Source of the DNA: Diplosphaera chodatii
Taxonomy: Eukaryota > Chlorophyta > Trebouxiophyceae > Prasiolales > Stichococcaceae
Direction: 5' to 3'
Assembly: GCA_032358165.1 (NCBI GenBank)
Contig: JAALGY010000054.1
Span: 682,001 to 746,000, forward strand
Length of the DNA: 64,000 nucleotides
Shown here: piece after piece, positions 1 through 10,488 of the stretch
Layout: the number at the start of each line of letters is the position of its first letter
Position numbering within the stretch: the stretch's first letter is position 1
The notes under the pieces: model-generated
The model's database searches: none
The model's input: only the letters and a program-made list of their open reading frames with translations
What the model was told of the DNA's origin: nothing
Program-made: the position numbers and the translations under genes

Positions 1-369
1 GCAGCCGCAGCACAGCAAACACCTGTGATTTTGATATCCAACCGATTAGATGATAGGGTGCGCAGGACCATCGAAATACCTTGATCACGGCGCACACTGC
101 TGCAGGCATATCTAAATATATATACCGCTGCAGCAACAATCTGCGCAGACCAGCATAGTGTTCAGCTTGAATGCACCTCGTGACGGCCAGTGAGCCACGC
201 AATGGCAGACGCATCGCGGGTTGCGGCAAATGCCACGTCTGCCTGAGTAGTGCTAAAGGTGCCCAGCTGCAGGTAACGACAAGCGTATAGCATCAGATTC
301 GAGAACCGCAAGGGTCCCTGATCCCCAGGGTGCTGCTACAACATTGACCAAGACTGGCACAGATGCCAG
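1..369. other. Left-edge flank, no gene seen
   Basis: No coding exon could be supported here. The stretch lies downstream of the minus-strand F-box gene stop and probably holds its 3' UTR and flank. A short A/T-rich run (about 110-125) is the only compositional feature. Reading frames in it are shadows without splice or family support. Confidence 0.4.
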
Positions 370-2541
370 TCAGCAAAACCGCCAGAGCAGCAGACCAAGC
401 AGGGCGGGAGCACACACCGTGCACTTCGGCATCACAGGGCGCGACACCAGCGCCTCGTATCTGGAGAGGCCATCCTCGTCCTCGGAGTCGGTCACTGGAG
501 GATTGAATGGTGCCACCAGAACCACTTTTCCTTGCATGGCCTCCACGCCGGGCCACTCCGTGACCGTCTCGGGCAGCAGCAGCCAGTGGCGCTCCTGCAG
601 TTGCCCATCAAGGTGTATGTGGGGTCGTTCAAGGCAAGTGCAGGGCCAGCGATGCTGCTTTGCAGCGGCATGTACATCGCTGTCAGGGGTACTTGCGCTT
701 CGTGGCTGCACCTCGGCATCCTGCAGCCACAGGGGCGCCTTGAGGGATTGCACAAACTCCTGGGGGATGCCGCTGCCCGGCGCCTCGATCTCCGGGGCGA
801 TCTCGCGCCCCTGGCCCTGTTCCAGCGCCCAGTCAATGTCCAAGAAGCTGCACTTCTCGCCGTTGACAGCCTGCGAGCACGCACCGGTGTTGCCTTGGCA
901 CAAGTGTGGCTGATCGAGAAAGGACAGTACAGCGTGTTATGTACGAAACCAGGCCATCAGCTGCTGGGCGGAGCTACAGACAGACCAAGGCCAGCACCAT
1001 GCAACCAACAGCCTGCCCTGCAGCAGACGCCCATTGCTCGGGGTTGGCGAGGAGAGTGCAGTGCAAAGGCCAGATGCAACTCACCTGGACGATGGTGCTG
1101 CCGTCAGGGTGCCATGAGATGAACAGCGGGCGGCCGAGGGACGCCAGCACCACGTTCGGCTGCGGGGGATCCTCCAGCGGCACAGGGCTGACAAATTCCG
1201 CGAGCGGCACCTCCATGATGCGCAGCGCCACCCTGCAGCACGGCACACGCAAACTTTGCATGAGACAGGAGGACGCCAAGATGCCCTGCCGGGGCGATGG
1301 CCAGCTGCAGCGTGCTACCTGCATGCACAACAGCCGTGCCTGCATCCCATGCACTGCTGATGCAGCTCTGGGTGGGACCCATGCCAGTTACTGCGGGCGC
1401 GCACTGCATGTGGTGCCAGTTGCTGAGCATCGCGAGGCGCGTGCCGCACGGGCTCCAGTGGAAGTAGAAGGGCGGGTAGGGCACCTCCAGGTCCACCCGC
1501 ACCCGCCGCCCGCTGGTCACATCCACCTGCGGGCGGCGGTATCGCGGTCGCTGTGATCCGTGTCGAACTTCGCCCAGGAGGCAGCCATGGAGGCCTGGGC
1601 TATGCCATTCGTTTCACGGCAATCGCATCTTCACAAGTCACGACCAGTGCGTTGTCTCTGGCGGCAGGCCTGCAAACGGGCTGCACAACCACACTGGTGC
1701 GCAACCACTCACGATCATGACCGCAGAGGCGATGCTGCTGCCCAGGATGCCCGCCGTGCTGCAGTAGACCAGGGTGTGCGCCACCAGCGCGCCATTCGGG
1801 CTCCACGTGAAGTTCTGCTGAGACGCTGCCGTCTGCACATGCCAGATTTGCAAGGCGGGTCAGCAAGGCGGGTCTGCAGTGGCACTTTTGGTGCTTCATT
1901 GGATTGCACGGTCAACTCTGCGACATTCAAGCGTGCTCACCTGCAGGCCCTGACGACCGCAGACTTCAAGACTGCCCACTGTCACTTCGCCGCGACCTGC
2001 TGCGGTGGTTGGCGCTATGCTGACTGGCACATGCACGCCGCCCTGGCCGTTGTCTATCCACACGCGGCCCTTAGGACTGAGCACTGTGCGGCGGTGCCAC
2101 TCATACAAGCCTCGCCAGCCGCCAGCAGCTGGAAGTATCGATATACACAGTGAGGTGCAGTCCGATCGCGCTTGCGAGCATGCCACCATGCACACATGAG
2201 AAGGATGCATGTTGCAGGGTTATGCGCCAGTGCATGTGCAACTGTCTTCTTGTCTAAGCTGACAGATGTAAGTGTCCAACATGTATCAGCATCATGATTT
2301 GCTAGAACTCAGGATGATACAGACCTTGTAGAAGTGCTGGCAACTGCGCTTGCGTGTTGCGCTGGAATGTGCCCTGCACCGCTGACTCGTATGCCGTCTG
2401 CCACAGGCGATCCAGCTGTCCCGCTTCGTTCCACAGCTTGCATACGCAGCAAGAGCGTGCAAGGGACACCCCATCCAGCTTGGAGAGCACAGCATCCACC
2501 ACATCACGCAGTTCTAGGGGGCCTGCATGCTGGCTAGCCAT
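370..2541 (-). CDS. F-box protein with beta-propeller-like repeats
   Basis: A six-exon model keeps frame throughout: 2541-2325, 2128-1941, 1832-1713, 1550-1405, 1232-1085 and 870-370, about 439 residues. Exon 1 encodes an F-box (LELRDVVDAVLSKL, then CKLWNEAG and LDRLWQTAYE), followed after splicing by WRGLYEWHRR, the usual F-box tail. Downstream are several TolB/WD-like blade signatures: FTWSPNGALVAHT, FYFHWSPCGTRLAML and FISWHPDGSTIVQ. F-box proteins recruit substrates to SCF ubiquitin ligases through SKP1; the propeller would be the substrate-binding part, which is inference. The start is the first ATG before the F-box; upstream in-frame codons lack another ATG. The last exon may contain an extra in-frame intron (donor after LQDAE, acceptor before ERHWLLLPE). 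The propeller substrate is unknown. Confidence 0.75.
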
Positions 2542-3045
2542 GACCAAGGGCTGGCAGCCCCGGCGAGCGGCCAAAGCCCCGCGAACCTTTGTGTTGCACG
2601 GATACTTGTTCGTTTACATTGCGCGCAATACGGTTCTGGCTTGAGGCCACTGATGGTTCCGAGACATGCATGGTTTGTCATAGACCCCACTGCTGCACAT
2701 GCATCACGGAGCATGCATGTCAGCTGCATGAGGCGCATGCGGCCCGCGATCCTGTGCTGAGCCAGGGACACGCTCAAGGCGAGTAGCGCTGTGAGCGAGC
2801 ATCATTGCCGACAGCCGCACCTGGTCTGGGCATCGTCAGCTCTGTTCAAACGCCGAGTGGCTGCCTAGCTATTACTGCCGCCTATGCCACCGCGGCCAGC
2901 AGCCTGTCGAACAAATACATGTAGCTAGCAGCTGCACGTCATGCGGAAGTTTGGACTATGCTAGTGTGACCGCTGCCGGACTTCCCGCAGCTTTTTCTGG
3001 CAAGTCAAACCAGACAGCGCAGCCGCCTGCATTTTGCTGAAGAAC
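2542..3045. promoter_or_regulatory. Divergent intergenic region, F-box gene / PHD-ARID gene
   Basis: About 500 bases separate the two opposed start codons, so the region must hold both promoters and 5' UTRs. No recognisable TATA box or conserved operator was seen. A 5' non-coding exon is possible for either gene. Confidence 0.4.
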
Positions 3046-6000
3046 ATGGCAGGCCGCCGTGTGGCCAGTCAAACTCAGTATGTTGTGCCAAACGACGGCA
3101 ACGAGGAGATCTGCGGCGGCTGTGGCAAGGGTGGCGAGCTGCTGTGCTGTGACGCCTGTCCAGCAGCATTTCATGCTCTTTGCACCGGCTACAGTGCGTA
3201 CCTGCACCTCGCACAATGCTCTTCTGCATGTGCATGCCAAGGTCTGCTCATGTGCAGAGACGTTGACGTGCTGCAGCTCTCCTGCCTAAGTATTGGACTA
3301 CCTATGGTGGCTGCTGCAGCAGCCAGTAGCCGGTTTGTGAAATGGCCTGCGTCAACTGGCGTTGCCGTGCTCAGGCTGCGTCGAGGAGGTGCCCGACAGC
3401 GAGGAGTGGCTCTGCTGGGCGTGTGCGCTGGCATCCGGCAAGCCGTTCCTGCACTCCCAGACGCCAGTAAGAGTGCAGGGATTCTGAATATCACAATGTA
3501 CATGGCCTAGATGCACTCGGTGCATCCTGTTGACTTGCTGCATCTGCTTGCACTGGTGGCGCAGCTGGGTGTTGGTAGACTATTTGCATGTTGTGACTGC
3601 CATCATACGCTTTGCTAGCCTGACATTTGCTGCGTGCAGCTGGTGTGCGAGGAGGGTGACCAGCTGATGGTGGCTAGCGCCTCGTCCAATGCAGCGGTGT
3701 TTCGTGGCAAGAAGGCCAATCCAGGAGAGCTGTTCTGGAGAGCGGCGGTCACCGCTGTGACTGGCAATACTGTGCACGTTCGATATCTGCCGCCCAAGCA
3801 GGTTGTTTCTTGATTGTGCACTTGTTTGCGCTGATACATGACCTTCCTGCATGGTATTGCTGCTGTTGCTGAAGTGTACGACTGCTCGAGTCAGTGCAGC
3901 AAGCTGAAGATGCCCATGGCAAACTGCAGGGGACTGAGGAACTGCCAAGTGACAGCGAGCGACTGTGGCACGGCACCGCAGACACCACCCTGTGCTGGGT
4001 GCAAACGCCAGGCGGGGCGTACAGCCCCAATGCCCGTGCTTTTGCCATTGACAGCAAGCGCGTGCAGGGTAAGGGCTTGTCGAGTAGCGTGTAGTGACCT
4101 GTTGTTGGTGCACACAGCCCATGCTGTTGGGTCCCAGGTGCGAGTGGACACACAACAGAAATCGGCACCAAGACTGCATGGAGGCGGTCTGAATGTGTAT
4201 GCGGAACCGTTGTGCAGCACTTCAGCAACCAGGAGGGGGCTTGGTCGAGCAGATAGCGGCAGCAGGGACCAGCCACCAGCATGCCCCAACACTGCCGCGC
4301 ACAGCAACCCCTGACGATGTGCCGCCGCAGCCTGCCCGGGCACCTGCGTCAGCTGCAGGAGGGGCAGCAGCGCCCTCGCAGCCAGGTGCTGAGAGGACGG
4401 ATCAGCGGCCGTCGCTGAAGGCTCGCAGGCAGCAGTCGGCAGCAAGGGCTGCGCAGCAACGGCTCAAATCACCGCACAGGGCACCCGCAGCCGAGGGCCA
4501 CCCACTGCCAACGTCTGAGGGCGTAGGAGCAGCTGAGCCTGTGCAGGGTAGGGCCGCACAGGATCCTACTGCTGCTGAGCCGCCAGCCAATGGAAATGCC
4601 ACTCCTACCGCACCAGGTGCTTCATCGGTTTCTGCAGGGATGTCATTCATATCATATTATATATATTATATTATATGTCATTCTCACTCGCTGCTCTCTG
4701 GCATATCGAATATGTTTCAATCCAGGCAGCGAAGGGCAGTGTGCATCAGCTGTGCATGTTGCTGCACTACAGCAGCCTCGCCGGAGGCCGCCGCCTTCAT
4801 GGAGGCCCTGCAGCGCTTCCACACCAGCAACGGCCGCCCGCTGCGGCTGCCAATGCGGCTGCACAAGCACCGCGAGGCGGACCTGTACCGGATGTGGCGG
4901 CAGACTATGGCATACGGCGGCTTCGAGCCGGTGCGCAGGCCTCAAAGCTTTGCCTGCAGAGTATCGGCACAGTGCTCGACGGCGGTTTGGATTGACATGC
5001 ATCACCTTACAGACAGAACGGTGTGCTGGTAGGCTAGCAGACTGCAGACTCGAATTCTCCCCAGGCTGAGCATTGACGGCGTTACACGAACAGGTGTCGG
5101 CTGCCTCGATGTGGTCCACGATCGGGTGCGGGCAGGACCCCCCGCCCGGCATGCAGTCCATCGCCTCCGCCACCAAGGGCATCTACACCAGGGTGCTGAA
5201 GGCGTTCGAGCAGGTGCCTAGACGTCCATACCTTGTCGAGACTTCAATTGCCTACCCACCACAACCAGGCAGCTAGTGCACAGGCGACACATACAGCAAG
5301 AGCAGCTTGGTTCCTGGGATAGACTAGAACAAAAACCCTTATCCAACATGTGCGAGTCGCAGGCGACACGCGAGGGCCTGACAGGTGTGGAGGTGCCGGA
5401 GGTGGTCGAGGTACCGGTGCCGGTGCCCCGGGGACGGCCACCGCTGCGTGCGCAGCGTAAAAAGTCCGCTCCCACCAAGGCCGCCAAGCCGGCAGCCAAG
5501 CCGGAGCCCTGGATGTTTCCGCCGCCGCATGCCTGGACGCACATCTACAAGCCCTCGGCAGACGGTGTGCAGGCCGGATCGATGTTGATCGGTCGAGCAA
5601 GGCTGAGCTGCTGTTATGCGCTACTTCCGCTAAGTTGCCATAGGCATCTGAGTCCAGGGCTGTATCTGCAGTGTCAGCCCAGCCTGCTGCCAAGCGGAGG
5701 AAGCTTGAGACGGCTGCCGCATCTCCACAGCATCCAGAGGCAGCCGCAGCAGAGGCAACAGCTGCAATCACCGCCACGCCAGCAGCAGGTGCAGGAGGCG
5801 CCGCGCCAGCGGCACCCCCGCAGCCTCGCAACAGCGCCAGCGGTGGGCTGACGGCAGCAGAGGAGAGGGCTCTCCTAGACGCCGGCCGCCGCCGCGGCTT
5901 CGCCTGGGAGCAGACTGCTAGCCAGCAAAGCCAGACGGTATGATCGTTTCCTCCCTGTGTTATGCATCAATACCGGCATATGGATGCTGCAGCATTGTTG

Positions 6001-9000
6001 CTGGTGGCCTGCAGCAGCGAGCGACTTCCCCACATTGTTGCAGGAAGCCAGCGTACCGCCAGCAGCTGACATGCCGCCGGCAGCTGACACGCCGCCGGCG
6101 GGAGAGCAGCCAGCAGCTGCAGCTCCCTCGCTGGCACAGAAGCCCGCCGAGCACGCCGGCCTTGCAGCGGAGGAGCTGGCTGGCCCTGTGGCGAGGAGCG
6201 CCGCGGCAGACAGCCTGGCGGCTGGTGACGCCGTGGAGGTGCGGCCGCTGGCGATCGGCATGCGCGGCGCCTGGCTGCCCGCCACCGTGCTGCAGGTACG
6301 GCAGCCGTTCCGTCCTGGTGGCCACTCTGGCGGTATCAAGCGGCGAATCAGCCTTCAGAGGACATACTGCAGCAGCGTCCGGACCTCACAGTATGACTGG
6401 AAGTACTCCAGGCAACACTTTTACCGCTTCCTGCGCAAGAAGACGTGAGTTCGTTGACATCAGGCAGGATTTCCCCACACGAACACCAACCCAGGCATGT
6501 TACCACAGCAGCAAGCTGCTGGCTCGGCAACTGCAGGTTGAGCAGGGCAGCGTGGCGGAGGGCGGACGGACGTTTCTCATTGAGTATCGTGACTGGGTCC
6601 CCAGCGGGGACCCTGCGGCAGAGCCACCGCCAAGTGCAGCGGCCGCATCCGGCAGCCCCGCAATGCAGGATGGCCCTACAGCACCTGATCCGGCTGACAA
6701 CGGGGCAGCAGCACCAGGCGTCGCATCGACTGGCGACGTGCACGCAGGCAGCAAGGTGGGTTCCGCGTCGGCCTTGCCCGACCGCCACATTTGTAGTCAG
6801 GAGTGCTCACAGAGGGAATGCACTCTCGTAGGTTGGCTTAGCTCGACATGCCAGCACCACCCCAATCAAAGTATCGAGTGCAACTTGACTTGCCTGCAGG
6901 TCCGAGAGTGGGTGCCGCTGCTGTCACGAGCTACAACAAGTCCACGTCCCGTGGTCCGTGTGCGGATGCCGCTTGCTCCAGCCCCCACTGAGGCGGCAGA
7001 AACCCTGGAGCCTGGCAGCGCTGTGGAGGTGTGACTTGTCAACAATCTGACCTGCAAGGCAATAACCAGGCATAGAGCATCCTCAAGCAGCTCTGTGTCT
7101 CGGCTGGCATTGCTCAGTAACCATACCTATCGTACATCAGAGTTTGTTTCGGCTGCGTGATTGCCGTCTGAGCCGAACAGTACAGAGCACATGCTGCATC
7201 GTGCCAGCAGCATTGCGCACATGCCTGGGCTCTGCTGCTGAGCAGGCGTGGTGCGGCGGCGCCTGGGTGATGGGCCGCGTGGCGGGGTCACCCGGCGCTC
7301 CGGCAGTGCAGGCTGCAGCGCCGCCTGACGGCGAGGGCGGCACGCTGGAGGTGCGTCGCCAAGGGCACTCGTCTTGACGCGGACACGGCTCTCCTCGGTT
7401 CCTGCTGCTTTTTGAGCGTGCAACGATCTGGCCAGTGATGCTCCCCAACGCTGCAGCTTGAGGTGATGCGAGACATCCGCCAGATCCGGGAGGCCTGACA
7501 GTCCCCCGTGGTGCGCAGCATGATGATCAGGAGCCTTCAGGGAAGAGTCTTAGTCTGACAGCCTACATCTGCAGGTGTCTGAAGCCGCAGCAGTGCGGAT
7601 GGGGCACCCAGAGGCTGCCTCGGGCTTTGGCATGCTTGCGCCCCTGGAGGCCGGCCACATGCTGCCGCGGGAGCGGTACAGGTGGGCATGGTTCAGCACG
7701 CCCGTTCGGACCTGTTGCTGCTTGAGCATCGGCACGCCTGTGCACTTCATGTGCAGGCCGGAGCCAGCTGATCCAGCTGACTCATGCTGGGCAATGATTG
7801 CATAGCCCCACCGATGGCGCTGAGCTGTGCGGCCACCTGCAGGCGGTGGCTGCGGCCGAGGACATACCGCAGCCAGGGCTTCACCTTCGAGTCGTACGCG
7901 TGCGCCGAGGAGCTGCCGTCGCACCGCTACATCCCCTCCCTGGCTGCAGGTTGGCTCCCAGACACCAAGGCATTGCTGACCCAACCAGCCTAGTGGCTGC
8001 CCATCTACCGTGCTGGGAGCAGTGAGTTGGACAGCATGAGCAGCGGTAGACCGACCGGCTGAATGAGTACCTAACATCTGCAGGAAGCATCTTGCCTGCG
8101 CCGTCTGATGCACCGTCACCGACCGCCTCTGCGGCGACGTCTGTGGATGGTGCAGCAGCCAGCGGGGGCGCTTCCGGCGGCCGCAGCCGCCGCCGGGCCT
8201 CGGGCGCAACGTCTCCCCTGCAGCAATCTGCTGGTACATCATCACAGCACAAGTGGTGTCCTGCCCCTGCCACGACCGAGTGTAACGCCAGGGAGCGTAA
8301 CCTGCGTGGTCTCCAAGTGCCCCTCACCTATGCGCATCCGGCTAGATGTGCATGGTTGCACCCGAAACAAGGGCTCTGCCGGTGCAGGCCGCAGTCGCTT
8401 AGCAGTCGCCTCGGCTCCTCCTGGTGCGGCCGCCTCACCAAGCGTCTCAGACGGCAGCCCGTCGGGCAGCCCTGCCGCAGACCGGGCAGATGCACCCCTG
8501 CTGCACCCGCCAGCGCCCGGCAGTGCAGCGCTGCCGCCGGCCGCAGCAGCCGCCACAGCGGGTGGCGATGAAGACATGGATGTGGACGTCGGCAGCGAGG
8601 CGCCAGCAGCGCAGCAAATGGTTCCGCCTCTCAGCCAAAGTGCGGTGCCGGCGAGTCTCGGTCAGGGGCCAGAAGGGGCCGCACTGCCGAAGTGGCAGGG
8701 GTTCGGGTCCAAGGCGCGTCACCAGGTGGGTGCATGCAGCTTTGTCAGCGTCGCCCAACATGTGGCTGTAAACTTTGATAAAGATATGTCCAGAATCTTG
8801 CAGGAGAACCAGTCTCAACAGGACGGTCCCAAGCCTCAGGGGTGATGTGCCTTGCAGCCAGCTGTCTGGCCGCGTGCAGGCGGCGCACGACGCCTTCATC
8901 AAGTCGCTGCCGCCACCAGACGATGGCGGCTCTGGCGGCGGCAAGCCCAGCCGCGGAGCGCTGCAGAAGCGCAGCTCCAGCGGCGTGCAGCTGGTGGGCC

Positions 9001-10028
9001 TTCCTCCAAACTGCCCATACTGCTTGCGCATTGGCCGATGTCCAACAGCTTGAGCACAGCTGCTGTGAGGCAAGCATGTCTTTAGCTGCCTTGAGACCCA
9101 GCATAGGTTGTGAACCTCCAATGCTCACTAGGATGGTGCTCTTCGCAGGCTGCAGTTAATGAAGCCAGCATTGCCCCTCCTGCGCAACCCGTGCATATGC
9201 CGGCACCGCCTGACCGTCCGGCCCGCAGCCCGAGCCTCAACACCTGCAATGCCGAGGAGGACAACACGCCACCAGCTGCAGCTGTGGCGCCCGCTGCAGG
9301 TATTTCTAAAGACATCGGTGACACTTGGGCTGGCCTCTCATCCAGGAGCCCTCTGGCAGTCCTGCTGTTCATGCAACTTTGACAACATGAATCAGTGGTC
9401 AGAGGCACTTCATTGCGTGCAGCAGAGGCTTCGGAAGTGCCTGCCGATGCACCGGGCGGAGTGCCGGTTGCTGCGGCTGCTGTCCCCCCTGCAGCGGCTG
9501 CAGAGGACCACGATGCCGCCGCTGCGACCGCCGCGGACGATGATGACGGCAGCGATGTCTACATCGGCGGCACGCCAGACGCATCAGATCCCGACTCCGA
9601 TGACTCGGATGACCCCGAGGTGGACCTCGATGCACTGAGCGAGCCCACGGTGAACACCCTTTCGTCTCGTCCGAGCTACACACAAGCCTGTTTGCTTATG
9701 CAGCTGCCTTGCAACTCCCAATGCAGCCGTCAGCCGCCAACAAATGGTGCATGGACATTCCAGGGCACTGCGCTTTCGATCCATCAGCTTCAGATTGTGC
9801 TGTTCCTGCCGTGCGCAGGACTCCGAGGGCGACGAGCCGGATGAGGATGATGTCAGCGACGACTAGGACTGGGCGCAGCCGCAGCGGAAGCGCAAGGCGG
9901 CCAAGGCCGCTGGCTCGGCGGCCAAGCGGCAGCAGCCCATGCCGCTGCCCGCACCGATGCAGTGGGTGCCGCCGTCGCTGCCGCCTCTGGAGCCGCCCGT
10001 GACCGCCGGCAAGCTGGCGCTGTACTGA
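3046..10028 (+). CDS. PHD-ARID-Agenet chromatin protein with AT-hook
   Basis: Exons join in phase from ATG 3046: 3046-3193, 3375-3466, 3640-3801, 3900-4068, 4218-4616, 4776-4930, 5094-5213, 5363 onward and more. Exons 1-2 encode a PHD finger (ICGGCGKGG, CCDACPAAFHALC, WLCWAC). Exon 3 is Tudor/Agenet-like. Exons 6-7 form an ARID/BRIGHT domain (AAAFMEALQRFH, LPMRLHKH, READLYRMW). Exon 8 holds an AT-hook (PRGRPPL followed by RAQRKK). The next exon carries an NLS-like AAKRRKLE. Further Agenet-like segments follow (GDAVEVRPL, GAWLPATVL, VREWVPLLS, GGAWVMGRVA), then Ala/Pro/Ser-rich linkers and an acidic tail. PHD and Agenet modules read histone tails and ARID binds DNA, so a nuclear chromatin role is inferred. 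A TAG at 9864-9866 ends one reading; an alternative acceptor extends the protein to TGA 10028. Single exons in the low-complexity linkers are the least certain part. Confidence 0.88.
9864..10028 (+). other. Alternative terminal exon of the PHD-ARID gene
   Basis: After the TAG at 9864-9866 the same frame stays open for 53 codons to TGA 10026-10028. It has almost exclusively G or C in third positions and encodes a basic nuclear-localisation-like stretch (QPQRKRKAAKAAG, AAKRQQ), then a Pro-rich tail ending GKLALY. The TAG can serve as the AG of a 3' splice site. The upstream donor after LSEPT is phase 0, and both this acceptor and the one before DSEGDEPDEDD are phase 0. Two mutually exclusive C-termini, acidic or basic, are therefore possible. 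Confidence 0.5.
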
Positions 10029-10488
10029 GCAGATTTGACGACTATGCTGCGCTTTGTTTGCTGTGCTGAACGTTCTTCTCGGCCGGTGGTGGCATGTCTG
10101 CATGTGCCCTATGGTCTAGAGATGCTGCTGTGCTGCTGTGCGAGATGGTTTGTGCAGCCCATGTAGTCGGCTCCTCAAGTGGGGCTGCAGCCTCCTCGGG
10201 ACGGTTGCCTGATGTAACGATGTCTCATTGACTGACGCTTTTGGCAAGAGGTAGACTACCTGCTGAAGCTTGACAATCACATCGATGCAGAAGCGTTCCA
10301 ACGCAGGCTCAAACTCAACATACATGCAAGATCTGGTAGGAACTCGCTAAGAGGGTCCCACTGGTCTCCCTTGCGATGCACCCGCTAGGCAAGAACACCT
10401 TCTAATGTATGTTGTTCTGGAGGATTGAGTGGGCACTGGTTGCCATTGGACAAAGCTGAGGCTCCGGAGCCGAGCCAGCATGTGACCA
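10029..10488. other. Convergent 3' intergenic region
   Basis: The stretch lies between the stop of the PHD-ARID gene and the stop of the minus-strand exonuclease. It probably consists of the two 3' UTRs. Apart from a TGTAA motif near 10214 nothing was recognised. Confidence 0.4.
10214..10218 (+). terminator. Candidate TGTAA polyadenylation signal, PHD-ARID gene
   Basis: TGTAA is the usual green-algal poly(A) motif. It occurs about 190 bases after the longer stop codon of the plus-strand gene. Support is motif and position only. Confidence 0.35.

Noticed and set aside
4640..4680. A/T-rich palindromic stretch (ATATTATATATATTATAT)
   Set aside because: It lies inside an intron of the PHD-ARID gene between two in-phase exons; there is no sign of an origin or a mobile element.
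7462..7498. Short coding-like piece LEVMRDIRQIREA followed by TGA
   Set aside because: It would end the PHD-ARID gene early, but skipping it joins the exon ending GGTLE to VSEAAAVRM in phase and the downstream exons stay coherent.
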